Positions 18,180-26,388 of a stretch of DNA of 64,000 nucleotides are shown piece by piece. The translations under genes and the position numbers were made by a program. How positions within the stretch are numbered: position 1 is the first letter of the stretch; the number at the start of each line of letters is the position of its first letter. Below the pieces are notes generated by a model. The model had not been told where the DNA came from. It ran no database searches and saw only the letters and a program-made list of their open reading frames with translations. The stretch spans positions 92,717-156,716 of the forward strand of contig JABFRB010000018.1 in the NCBI GenBank assembly GCA_013141385.1, given 5' to 3'. This DNA comes from Bacteroidales bacterium (GTDB lineage Bacteria > Bacteroidota > Bacteroidia > Bacteroidales > Tenuifilaceae).

Positions 18180-21032
18180 TTAACCCACAGGAGGCATTGG
18201 CCTATCGATATAACTTTTCTGCATTGCTGGGGGTAAGGTGACGTAAGGCATCTGGAATCCGCCTACCCGAACGCTTACATGTTCGTATTTCTTTAGCTCC
18301 TTTTTGGCTTCTGGGTCACCATTCCTGTTTTTTTCGCATAAATCGTAGATTAGGCCTAATAATTTCTTATCAGAAATGGTAATGGTCATCATATTACCTT
18401 CGTTAAGCATAAAGTTCTGGATAACGGATTTAATGATTTCAGGGCCATTCTTCTCTAAGTCCCTTTCTTCGAGACATAGGTCGGTGATTACCCCTCCAGC
18501 AAATCGATTAAGTCCTATTGTTTTAAATGATGATAGAAGATGTCCAATACTAAACTTTGTAGTACCCACCATTGGCGCAAAATTTCGGGCAATTGGATCG
18601 CCAGCTTTGTTGCGGTCGGCAGAGGCGGCATTTCCACCACCGAAAATGTCGAACAGCTCAAATGTCCCCATTCCAGCGGTAATGTGTATCATAAATTTAT
18701 CTCCGAATTCTTCTTTTAACGATTTTCCGGCATAACCAGCCAAGGCTCTTAGCGATTTAATTCTCTCCTCATCCCCTTCCTTGGGAGGATATAAAAATAC
18801 TTCTTGAGCTAATTTTTGCGATTCCTTAACACATTCGTAAAATGTGTTTAGCATCCATTGCATCATCTCTACCGATTCTTTATCGTTGTTACCAAATTTG
18901 GGAGAATCGGTTTGGAATTTGAGTTTTATCCTGTTGAACTTTTCTTGCTGGACTTTATCAGTAGAAGTGTAACTACATCTGAAGGCATCCAAAACATCTG
19001 CCAATTCAAATTCCTTTTTATCGTACACCCATTTCTTTATCGCTGTTAATGTGTTTACTGTATCGGGAACTGCTGCAGGAATAATTCCAGCAAGTTTATA
19101 ATCGGCTCCACCCCAGGTTTTATCTCTCCCTGTCTTCATACAACCCTTTAGTAAAGCGGAATAGAGCGGATCTGGATTAACTGCCTGATCGATTAGGTAC
19201 AACATGTGAATGCTTAATGCCGAATTATCGGTAAAAAATTTGATATGCTTTCTAAAGATTTTCTTAAACCCTTCAAAGTCTATGCTCGTGTCCACTGCTG
19301 GCAAAGGGGTTTCGTAGGTTAGCTTCTGCCCTCTTAGCAATATTGGATTTGAACTGAGCGTAGCACCCCCGTTTAAAGCACATTCCAGCGCAGTAAGCAT
19401 ATTGAACATCCTAAAGGTCCAGTCGCATGAGCCATTGAGTAGTGGTTCCCAGCAACCATCAATTACATAATCCCTTGCCTCTTCCAATGGGATATCAGAG
19501 AATTTACTCAAGGCTGGAACAAGTACTTCATCATTCCCAATAACCGGCATTCCATTTTTTGTTTCGTACAAGCACTCAGCAATTGCATTCAAATATTTGT
19601 TGGACTCTTTACTACCATCCATTTGCTCTTTATAAATCCTTGCATTCAAGGTTGGAGTATAAAGTTTGGTTTTCTGGAATGCTTTAAGGATAAGGTAGGT
19701 GCAATCGTTAACCGCGTTTTTACCATCACGGGTTTGTCCTCCTATAATGATATTTTGTAGGAATTCGTTTGATTCCGACCACTGATCGAGTGCTACTGGT
19801 ATGGTAAGTAGGTTTGAGCCAAAATCAAGGTGATCTTGCTTTACAAAAGTGGTTGAATCGAGGATTAGTCGCTCGGCACATTTGATCAAAAAGCATTCGA
19901 AGAGCTCCTTCTGTTTTTCATGCTCTTCCTTTTTATAGTAGGGTTGCAAAACCTGATCGAGCCGCCCTAATGATAGCTGGCTCATGCTGCTGTGCAGGGC
20001 AAGGTGAAAGAAATAGATGGATTGAAGAGCTTCGTAGAATGTGCTTGCGGGTTTTGCAGGAACTTTACTGCAAATTCTACTTATTTCTATCAATTCGGAT
20101 TTACGAATAGGGTCTTTTTCAATAATGCTTAACTCTCTGGCTAATTTTGAGAATTGACCTGCATAATCAATAACAGCCTGACAGCTAATTTTTACGGCAG
20201 TGTAAAAATCTTGCCTGTTATGTAGAATATTTCTGTTTTCAGCTATTATTCCTCTAATCTGCTTTAAATGTGGAAAACTAGCCGTTTTTTGCTTATTCTT
20301 GCGTGTTTTGGAAATATCACTGAAATTGGCGTGAATATGTGTTTCTAAAATTTCAAACAGATCTTTCAGATTTGAATCATAAGCTTTGGTTCTATTGCCT
20401 TTGCTTTCATCATGCTCTTCGAAAATCTCCTTTAAGCTTTCAATAGTTTCGGTTGCTTTGCCACTTGATTTGAGGTGGTGTATTTCTTTTAAAAATGTAT
20501 CATCGCCTTCAACTTTACTACAATAGTTTAAGAGATTATTGTAGTGATTAATTTTATGCTCGGTTGCGCTAAGCTCCTTATTACAATCTGCGATAATACC
20601 ATCGAGGCCTTTCTCAAGCATTACATCGTAGTTTACCGAATCGTGCCCAAATAAACCCATTTCGGATTTAGTAGATACGGAGGTAATATCCAATTCGCTA
20701 GGGGTAAGATAAATAGGGAAAGATTTTCCCAAACCCAACGATCCTAGGGTTATAACACCAACTATCAACTCACCATCTCGAATTTGGTAGTGAGGATTAT
20801 TGCCTTTAAATAGATGCTTATTTGTCATGGCTTTGAGGATCTCTTCTATAGCCAATGCTCGGCGAACAATTACTGGCTTATTGGGGTGATCAATGCCAAT
20901 TTTTTTAAACATGTCCTTGGTAAACCATTCCGATGAACGATCAGCCCAAGCACGTTTTTCCATAGCCTTGATCAATTCTGTAATCCTGTAGGTTGATCCA
21001 ATAATGATTTCTTCCTTAATTAATTCTGCCAT
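18180..21032 (-). CDS. Divergent glycyl radical enzyme, eliminase-type (substrate unknown)
   Basis: About 950 residues, a PFL-like glycyl radical enzyme. The catalytic cysteine is Cys527 in DGCWEP. The Glu two residues after Cys is typical of dehydratases and lyases, not of pyruvate formate-lyase (Cys-Cys). The radical glycine is Gly925 in VRVGGF, where most families read RVxGY or RVAGF. The protein exceeds the usual 790-850 residues, apparently through a charged helical insertion at about 150-320. The ATG at 21032 is preferred over the in-frame one at 21065 because AGGAGA lies just before it. The activase gene precedes it on the same strand. No microcompartment genes are near. Confidence 0.87.
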   Translation of the reverse strand: MAELIKEEIIIGSTYRITELIKAMEKRAWADRSSEWFTKDMFKKIGIDHPNKPVIVRRALAIEEILKAMTNKHLFKGNNPHYQIRDGELIVGVITLGSLGLGKSFPIYLTPSELDITSVSTKSEMGLFGHDSVNYDVMLEKGLDGIIADCNKELSATEHKINHYNNLLNYCSKVEGDDTFLKEIHHLKSSGKATETIESLKEIFEEHDESKGNRTKAYDSNLKDLFEILETHIHANFSDISKTRKNKQKTASFPHLKQIRGIIAENRNILHNRQDFYTAVKISCQAVIDYAGQFSKLARELSIIEKDPIRKSELIEISRICSKVPAKPASTFYEALQSIYFFHLALHSSMSQLSLGRLDQVLQPYYKKEEHEKQKELFECFLIKCAERLILDSTTFVKQDHLDFGSNLLTIPVALDQWSESNEFLQNIIIGGQTRDGKNAVNDCTYLILKAFQKTKLYTPTLNARIYKEQMDGSKESNKYLNAIAECLYETKNGMPVIGNDEVLVPALSKFSDIPLEEARDYVIDGCWEPLLNGSCDWTFRMFNMLTALECALNGGATLSSNPILLRGQKLTYETPLPAVDTSIDFEGFKKIFRKHIKFFTDNSALSIHMLYLIDQAVNPDPLYSALLKGCMKTGRDKTWGGADYKLAGIIPAAVPDTVNTLTAIKKWVYDKKEFELADVLDAFRCSYTSTDKVQQEKFNRIKLKFQTDSPKFGNNDKESVEMMQWMLNTFYECVKESQKLAQEVFLYPPKEGDEERIKSLRALAGYAGKSLKEEFGDKFMIHITAGMGTFELFDIFGGGNAASADRNKAGDPIARNFAPMVGTTKFSIGHLLSSFKTIGLNRFAGGVITDLCLEERDLEKNGPEIIKSVIQNFMLNEGNMMTITISDKKLLGLIYDLCEKNRNGDPEAKKELKKYEHVSVRVGGFQMPYVTLPPAMQKSYIDRPMPPVG

Positions 21033-21086
21033 AATGATGTCTCCTATTTTTGGTTTATATTTCAATATCGTTTAGTTAATAGTCCA

Positions 21087-21225
21087 AAATGATTATCTGT
21101 AATAATACCTAATGAAGAATAAATAATCCAAATTGTCATTGCTGCAAATGCAGGAATCTATCTCTTTTTAGGGATTCCGGGACTTCGCCCGGAATGACAA
21201 TGGATTGAGGTTTGCTTATAGGCAT
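21087..21225 (+). repeat. Dispersed repeat, copy 1 (inverted copy at 43703-43840)
   Basis: This ~140-nt element lies between the activase and glycyl radical enzyme genes. It contains AATAATACCTAA, then AATCCAAATTGTCATT, a TGCAAATGCAGGAAT palindromic segment, CGGGACTTCGCCCGGAATG and a TTGCTTATAGG end. The same order recurs, reverse-complemented, at 43703-43840. Nested palindromes resemble a REP/MITE-type element. Confidence 0.75.
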
Positions 21226-21258
21226 AATAAAGTAAGTGCATATTTTATTTTTATCGTT

Positions 21259-22170
21259 TTAAGCAACAATTTTCGCTTTGATTCCTGCTGAGGTAAAATT
21301 ATCTTTAACCCCAATTAACTCCTCTTTACTTGGCACTTGAGTACCTTTCAAGGGGTATTCTATGCCCATTGCTTTGTAATAGTTTTCGGAATAGGGATTG
21401 TACGGGAGAATTTCAATTGATTTTATTCTATTCGAACGCATCACCTCAATTATCATATCATAAGCAATTTGGGTATTAGTATATCCGGGAATTATAGGTG
21501 TTCTAATGGTAATTTGATCGGGATTATGTGCGGCTAATAGCTCAATATTCGATAGAAGTTGCTTCCAATCTTCTACTTTATCGGTGCGAGAAGGACGTAA
21601 CCCAATTAGCCAATGGTTGACATAAGGCATCAACTCCTCAATATGCTTTTTATTTAGGGTTGCAGATGTTTCAACGGTAGTGTGAATACCATCTGCTGAG
21701 CAAATTTTCAGCAATTCCACCAAGGCTTTGGATTGTACCAGCGGATCGCCCCCGGATACTGTTAAGCCCCCAATGCCTTTTAGTAAATCCAGCTGAGGTT
21801 TTAGTAGTTGATATAGCTCGCTTACCTCTATATCTTTACCAGCAAACCCCAAAGCGCTAGTGTTCCACTTGTTAATATCGGATGATGGGCAAATTTCAAT
21901 ACATGCACCACACTGATTACATTGGCTATGATTAACAAGATGAATTCCATTTGATACTTCGTGTACCCCATTGGGGCAAATATCCACACAACAGCCGCAT
22001 TTTGTACAACGGCTTTCGAAGTAGAGTAAAGGCGATGATGTTTCCCATGAATGGGGAGAATGACACCAAGGACATCTTAAATTGCATCCTAACAGGTATA
22101 ATACAACTCTTGTTCCGGGGCCATCAACCGATGAGAACCATGAAATATCGAAATACTTTAATATATTCAT
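21259..22170 (-). CDS. Glycyl radical enzyme activase (radical SAM, with two ferredoxin clusters)
   Basis: This 303-residue radical SAM enzyme would abstract the glycine hydrogen of the neighbouring glycyl radical enzyme. The SAM cluster motif is CNLRCPWC (C-x3-C-x2-C) near residues 29-36. Two inserted 4Fe-4S motifs follow, CTKCGCCVDICP and CNQCGACIEICP, as in activases of non-PFL enzymes. LTVSGGDPLVQ is the GGE-like SAM-binding motif. It precedes the enzyme gene by 226 nt on the same strand, with a repeat element in between, and has its own candidate promoter. Confidence 0.92.
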   Translation of the reverse strand: MNILKYFDISWFSSVDGPGTRVVLYLLGCNLRCPWCHSPHSWETSSPLLYFESRCTKCGCCVDICPNGVHEVSNGIHLVNHSQCNQCGACIEICPSSDINKWNTSALGFAGKDIEVSELYQLLKPQLDLLKGIGGLTVSGGDPLVQSKALVELLKICSADGIHTTVETSATLNKKHIEELMPYVNHWLIGLRPSRTDKVEDWKQLLSNIELLAAHNPDQITIRTPIIPGYTNTQIAYDMIIEVMRSNRIKSIEILPYNPYSENYYKAMGIEYPLKGTQVPSKEELIGVKDNFTSAGIKAKIVA

Positions 22171-22215
22171 TACACTTACACTTTATTCTCGAACCAATAT
22201 TTTATGAAGCTACTT

Positions 22216-22245
22216 CAAAGTTAAACAAATTAGCAAATCATCAAA
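22216..22245 (-). promoter_or_regulatory. Promoter of the activase-glycyl radical enzyme genes
   Basis: Minus strand TTTG (22245-22242), 18 nt, TAACTTTG (22223-22216) matches the Bacteroidota consensus with a slightly short spacer. The leader would be about 40 nt. Confidence 0.45.
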
Positions 22246-22690
22246 TGGCTGTTTGGTGATTTTGGGGAATGTGGATATAATCTTTTATTTAACTCGGAGT
22301 AACCATTCAACGGTAATCGAAATAAACAAAAACCACGGAGACACAGAGGGCATAGAGAATATATGAGAACAAATGTTAAGGATTTTTTTTGGTCTTGATT
22401 ATTGCCTGAAATATATTTTTTAATTGTTGCATGTTCTCTTGTGTGTTTTGAGGAATAGCTTATTAGACAGAGTTACACGAAGAAGTCACAAAAGGCACAA
22501 AGCAAATAACCATAAACCCCACTGGTAATTACCCCTTTATCACCCTGTTATAGCCATTTTTCAAGTGGTTGGGGTTTGTTCCTCTTAACAATCATGCCAC
22601 CCATTTGCTATTATATCGCATTTTGCGATAGGGGCTGACACTTTTTGTGGAATTGCTATTATACGAAGATTTTTCCCCAGCACCCCAAAA
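22246..22690. other. Gene-free region with decayed repeats upstream of the RiPP-like locus
   Basis: No coding signal was seen. It holds low-complexity phrases (CACGGAGACACAGAGG, GTTACACGAAG) found in many Bacteroidota intergenic regions. A TATCGCA-TTT-TGCGATA palindrome lies at 22614-22630, related to the larger palindromes at 27268 and 27644. From about 22425 the sequence resembles 23255 onward, marking the left edge of the tandem duplication. Confidence 0.5.
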
Positions 22691-22696
22691 AAAAAT

Positions 22697-22797
22697 TACC
22701 CGACCGCTAGGGTTTTTAGACTCGAAAGTATCTGATGTAGGTAAAAGGTAGCTAAACGCTGCTAGGTTCTTCGACCGCTAGCAGGTTTTCTTATAAA
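22697..22797 (+). promoter_or_regulatory. Conserved structured leader of RiPP-like precursor 1
   Basis: About 100 nt, conserved with 23385-23485, lie ahead of the precursor. The 3' part can fold with arms CTGCTAG (22759-22765) and CTAGCAG (22778-22784), with GGT/ACC inside. The other copy has CTACTAG/CTAGCAG with an inner GTCC/GGAC. Both copies end in a run leading to ATATCTATATAT. It may be an untranslated regulatory leader; no -7 box was recognised within it. Confidence 0.45.
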
Positions 22798-22896
22798 ATA
22801 TCTATATATCTAAAACCTATAAACTATGTAACAAAGCTAATATGGAGTATGCCGAAAATCCTAAATAGAGTAGGCAACAATTTAATTTCTATAATT

Positions 22897-23034
22897 ATGC
22901 GTACTAAAAAATTTATTAAAATTTCGAAGGTGAAGAAACTTAAAGATTCTGACCTTAAGAATATTAAAGGTGGTGTAGTAGTGTATTCAATAAATCCAAT
23001 ATATACAATTGATCCTACAGAATTAGCCAACTAA
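22897..23034 (+). CDS. GG-leader RiPP-like precursor peptide, copy 1
   Basis: A 45-residue peptide: a basic leader containing KISKVKKLKDSDLKNIKGG, ending in a double glycine at residues 25-26, and a 19-residue core VVVYSINPIYTIDPTELAN. GG leaders of this LKxSDLKNIKGG style are used by Bacteroidota natural-product precursors and by bacteriocins exported through C39-peptidase ABC transporters. The start ATG at 22897 is preferred over an in-frame ATG at 22849 because copy 2 begins at the equivalent codon and similarity is best from there. A radical SAM/SPASM gene lies 0.85 kb downstream. Modification is inferred. Confidence 0.78.
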   Translation: MRTKKFIKISKVKKLKDSDLKNIKGGVVVYSINPIYTIDPTELAN

Positions 23035-23043
23035 TTGACATTC

Positions 23044-23097
23044 GGCAGGTGTTTACCTAATAAGATGTAAAAACCTATCTATTGGATAGCACCTGTC
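23044..23097 (+). terminator. 3' hairpin after precursor 1
   Basis: GGCAGGTG (23044-23051) pairs with CACCTGTC (23090-23097), with additional pairing of ACCTAAT with ATTGGAT inside. The equivalent hairpin follows precursor 2 with compensated outer bases (GCAGGTG/CACCTGC), so the fold seems conserved. It may act as a terminator or RNA stabiliser. Confidence 0.55.
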
Positions 23098-23206
23098 ATT
23101 TCTATTCAAAAATCTATACACCACATCTAGCAGCAATAACCCTCCTAAAAGAGTAGTAACCTTAACTGGGTTAACCAATCCAAAACCTTCTAATTTCAAT
23201 TATGTT

Positions 23207-23233
23207 AACACTTGTGCTGTATGAACAAGTGTT
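23207..23233. terminator. Hairpin between the two precursor units
   Basis: AACACTTGT-N9-ACAAGTGTT is a perfect 9-bp stem. It lies between unit 1 and the start of the duplicated unit 2 and may isolate their transcription. Confidence 0.5.
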
Positions 23234-23384
23234 AGAAAATTCATTCTCAATTAGTTGTTGCATATTCCTTTGTGTGTTTTGTGACTACTTTGTGTTTTTT
23301 GTGGAATAACAATTACACGAAGGTTCACAAAGCATTACACAAAGTTACACGAAGATTTTTTTCCAGCACCTCAAAAAAAAGAAT

Positions 23385-23485
23385 TACCCGACCTTCTAGG
23401 GTTTTTAGATTCAGAAGCGTCTGAACTAGGAAAAAGATAGATAAACGCTACTAGGTCCTACGGACGCTAGCAGGTTTCCCCCTCA
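23385..23485 (+). promoter_or_regulatory. Conserved structured leader of RiPP-like precursor 2
   Basis: This is the second copy of the 22697-22797 element. Arms CTACTAG (23448-23454) and CTAGCAG (23467-23473) flank an inner GTCC-TAC-GGAC stem. Compared with copy 1 the loop-proximal pairs differ while pairing is maintained. Confidence 0.45.
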
Positions 23486-23649
23486 GTATACTTTTATAGA
23501 ATATCTATATATTTAAAACAAAACGCCATGGACATAAGCTAAAAACCTGTTTTTTTATAAATTTAAAGTCTAGCAAACATGGAATAAACTTACTATGGAG
23601 TAAGCCGAAAATCCCAAATAGAGTAGGCAACAATTTAATTTTTACCGTT

Positions 23650-23790
23650 ATGAAAACTAAAAAATTTATTAAAATTTCGAAGGTGAAGAAACTTAAAGAT
23701 TCTGACCTTAAAAACATTAAAGGTGGTGTATTCTTATTGTATTCGATACATCCATTGTATGGAATTGATCCTACTGAATTAACCGAGTAA
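23650..23790 (+). CDS. GG-leader RiPP-like precursor peptide, copy 2
   Basis: A 46-residue peptide. The first 26 residues are identical to copy 1 except for Lys instead of Arg at position 2, ending in the same GG. The 20-residue core VFLLYSIHPLYGIDPTELTE shares the pattern YSIxPxYxIDPTEL with copy 1. Leader identity with a varied core is the usual signature of paralogous RiPP precursors serving one maturase. It ends 92 nt before the radical SAM gene. The minus-strand open frame across it is a shadow. Confidence 0.8.
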   Translation: MKTKKFIKISKVKKLKDSDLKNIKGGVFLLYSIHPLYGIDPTELTE

Positions 23791-23800
23791 TTAACATTCG

Positions 23801-23852
23801 GCAGGTGTCTAGCTAATAATGTGTTATACACTATTTATTAGGTAGCACCTGC
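23801..23852 (+). terminator. 3' hairpin after precursor 2, just before the maturase gene
   Basis: GCAGGTG (23801-23807) pairs perfectly with CACCTGC (23846-23852). It matches the hairpin after precursor 1. It may attenuate read-through into the maturase gene, giving much peptide and little enzyme; that role is inferred. Confidence 0.55.
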
Positions 23853-23882
23853 TACTTCTATTCAAAAACCTAAAAATTTGTG

Positions 23883-25421
23883 ATGATGGAATATCAACCA
23901 ACAGCTGCTGTTTGGGAAATCACGTTTGCATGTAATATGCGCTGCAAGCATTGCGGTTCGAGCTGTACCACAACCAAACCCGATGAGCTAACTACCGATG
24001 AAGGTCTAAAACTATGCGATCAGATAGGTGCGCTAAAACTCGAATACATTACGCTATCAGGCGGGGAGCCGCTGCTACGCAAGGATTGGCATATCCTTGC
24101 AAAAAGGATACGCGAAAATGGCGTTATACCGAATATGATTACCAATGGCTGGCTTTTGACTGAAACTGATGTTAAGAATGCAAAGGAAGCGGGTATATCA
24201 AATATTGCAATCAGTTTGGATGGGGTAAAAGAGACGCATGATTTCATGAGGATGCAAGGATCCTATGACAGGATTATTTCAGGTTTGCAGCTTCTAAAGA
24301 AAGGTAAAGTTCCATCGTCAATTATTACAACTGTTAATAAAAAAAATCTTCACGAATTACCCAAGATATACGAAGTTATAAAGGCTAATGGCGTTAGGAA
24401 TTGGCAGCTACAGTATGCCATGCCAATGGGAAATCTTATAGAAAACGCCGATTTGGTAATTGATCCATCGGAAATAGAAATAATGTTGGACTACCTTCTT
24501 AAATTCTCAAAAGAAAATATAATTAGAATAGACCTTGCGGATTGTGTTGGATATTATAACGACAAAGAGCTGGAGATAAGGTCACATAATCAGGGAAATC
24601 CCGAAGATCATTTTTGGACAGGCTGCCTCGCGGGTAAAAGAGTATTTGGCATTAGGTATAACGGGGATGTTGTGGGCTGCACATCACTAAGGGATAACGA
24701 TTTTATTGAAGATAATATTCGCAATCGCTCGCTTATAGATATATGGAACGATCCTAAATCGTTCGCTTGGAACAGGGGGCTTACAAGGAAAGACCTAACA
24801 GGGTTTTGCGCTACGTGTCAGTATGGAAATTACTGCCTTGCCGGTTGCTCAGTTCTAAAATTTACTACAGGAAAGAAATTAAAGGAAAATCAATATTGTA
24901 CTTATAGGGTTGCTGCAGAGAATGATTGTAATGAGATTAAGAATATCAAGGATAATAAGAAGTTACTGGAGCTTTCGGCAGAAGCTATTTCAGAAGAAAA
25001 CTACCAATTTGCTGATGCTTGCTTAAACGCTATTTATGAGTGCGATCAAAAAAATATCGATATTTTAAACCAATTAGGCTTTGTTAACTATAAGCTCGAA
25101 AACTACGAGAAATCGTTAATGTTCAACGAACGGGTATTAAGTATTGACCCAAAGAATGCGTACGCATTGAAAGGGAAAGGGATTTGTCTGGCAAGCACGG
25201 ATATGGTTCAGGAGGGAATTAGCTGCCTTGAGAGGTCAATCGAACTTGCTGATGAGAATTTTCTCGATCCTTACTTCGACCTCTCCTTAGTGTATTATAA
25301 TTGCAAAGATTATAAAAAGGCGAAAGAGGTGTTAATGGAAGGACGAAAAAAATCTAAAGAGTTTAAGGATAGTTCCGATGAGCTATACCAATTGATCGAG
25401 GAGGAACTTGGTAATTCTTGA
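23883..25421 (+). CDS. Radical SAM/SPASM peptide maturase with C-terminal TPR region
   Basis: About 512 residues. The radical SAM cluster motif CNMRCKHC is at residues 17-24, followed by LSGGEPLLRKDW. A SPASM-type cysteine cluster for auxiliary Fe-S centres spans about 240-330 (GCLAGKR, VGCTSLR, FCATCQYGNYCLAGCS, YCTYR). Residues about 350-505 are TPR-like repeats (LNQLGFVNYKLENYEKSL, ALKGKGICLAS). SPASM enzymes typically modify ribosomal peptides, and two GG-leader precursors lie directly upstream. A GTG at 23880 and a second ATG at 23886 are alternative starts. No transporter or protease gene is present, so export must be encoded elsewhere. Confidence 0.85.
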   Translation: MMEYQPTAAVWEITFACNMRCKHCGSSCTTTKPDELTTDEGLKLCDQIGALKLEYITLSGGEPLLRKDWHILAKRIRENGVIPNMITNGWLLTETDVKNAKEAGISNIAISLDGVKETHDFMRMQGSYDRIISGLQLLKKGKVPSSIITTVNKKNLHELPKIYEVIKANGVRNWQLQYAMPMGNLIENADLVIDPSEIEIMLDYLLKFSKENIIRIDLADCVGYYNDKELEIRSHNQGNPEDHFWTGCLAGKRVFGIRYNGDVVGCTSLRDNDFIEDNIRNRSLIDIWNDPKSFAWNRGLTRKDLTGFCATCQYGNYCLAGCSVLKFTTGKKLKENQYCTYRVAAENDCNEIKNIKDNKKLLELSAEAISEENYQFADACLNAIYECDQKNIDILNQLGFVNYKLENYEKSLMFNERVLSIDPKNAYALKGKGICLASTDMVQEGISCLERSIELADENFLDPYFDLSLVYYNCKDYKKAKEVLMEGRKKSKEFKDSSDELYQLIEEELGNS

Positions 25422-25504
25422 TTTAAAAAACGCTTTTGAAAAAATTCAAAATGTATTGCTTGTAAGTAAGCATTATATAAAAAAGGATTCAAATCCCAAT
25501 TAGT

Positions 25505-25533
25505 AAAGAGCCGAATCACAGATTTGGCTCTTT
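25505..25533. terminator. Terminator after the maturase gene
   Basis: AAAGAGCC-G-AATC-ACA-GATT-T-GGCTCTTT forms a 13-bp stem with one wobble, 84 nt past the maturase stop codon. It can also serve the convergent gene at 25600. Confidence 0.65.
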
Positions 25534-25599
25534 GCTTGATTTATGTGTTTCCGATTTGACAATTAAATCAGCAATTGTACCTAACCCGCCGTTTGCTTT

Positions 25600-25962
25600 T
25601 TATAAAAAAAATTCAACAGCAATACTTTCTCTTTGAACTTCAAATTCCTCAACAGCTAATTCATCCTCATAAAAAAAAGTTTGCTTATTACTTATATCTC
25701 CACCTATATCTCCATCCGTATCATCAACGGACCACTTATCTTTTTCCGTAATTTTATTATTTAGATCTTCCCGTTGAACTTGTGCTAGCTCCCTGCTACT
25801 GTCAATGTTGAATCTTTCATCTGGTTCAGCATCTATTCTATCAGTATAATAATCTTGAAGAAAATGAAAAGCATCGCTTTCATAATCTTCATACTCCTTT
25901 AATTCTAATTCTTTTCTGGTTTGATTAGAATTTGGCATTTGTAAAACGGCAATTGCTTCCAT
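25600..25962 (-). CDS. Hypothetical acidic protein
   Basis: A 120-residue frame with an ATG start; the product is strongly acidic (KEYEDYESDAFHFLQDYY, DDTDGDIGGDI, YEDELAVEEFEVQRES). No domain, signal peptide or membrane segment was recognised. It is convergent with the RiPP maturase gene and shares its terminator. It may be a real lineage-specific gene; composition is protein-like, but there is no homology evidence. An accessory role with the RiPP locus cannot be excluded. Confidence 0.45.
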   Translation of the reverse strand: MEAIAVLQMPNSNQTRKELELKEYEDYESDAFHFLQDYYTDRIDAEPDERFNIDSSRELAQVQREDLNNKITEKDKWSVDDTDGDIGGDISNKQTFFYEDELAVEEFEVQRESIAVEFFL

Positions 25963-26278
25963 AGTATAATTTTTTAGAGGTTAGAGTTCTATTCTATACT
26001 AATTACCATTTATAAAAAACATGAATTTTAGAATTATCGACGTTCAAAGGACAAATGACTATTTTCAGAATTCCCGTTGCTACGCCTTCAATTTTAGGAA
26101 TGTAACAACGGTTTTTTATATCACTATATATGCAATTTAACCAAAAACAAATCACCAGAAGATTATATTACCATAGAATTGTAAATTATAGAACATTCCT
26201 TTAGTCTTTTTTATAATGTATTTAATACAGTGGCTATTATGTTTTATTATTATACAAACAAAGTTTTAACGGAGGGGG

Positions 26279-26322
26279 TTTGAAACCGAATTAGGCAGAT
26301 CAAATTTAAGGGGGTTAAAAAT
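26279..26322 (+). repeat. Short dispersed repeat, copy 1
   Basis: TTTGAAACCGA...GGTTAAAAAT phrases match 28054-28097 with scattered substitutions. The rest of the 25963-26388 gap shows nothing coding. Confidence 0.5.
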
Positions 26323-26388
26323 CCAACTCAACGTTTGGCCTTTATATATGCTATTTGATGGGAATTATCTTCAATTTTGAAATGAAAA

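Noticed and set aside
21951..22259. 102-codon plus-strand frame across the activase start
   Set aside because: Shadow of the activase gene; its second half is the activase upstream region.
22331..22370. Possible CRISPR-like repeats (ACACAGAGG, TTACACGAAG phrases)
   Set aside because: Irregular spacing and decayed copies; no spacer pattern and no cas genes.
23505..23831. 108-codon minus-strand frame over precursor 2
   Set aside because: Antisense shadow. The plus-strand peptide has a clear leader/core structure and a paralogue; the antisense frame only repeats because the DNA is duplicated.
25480..25503. GGATTCAAATCCC, resembling a tRNA T-arm
   Set aside because: No acceptor stem, D-arm or anticodon arm can be formed around it.
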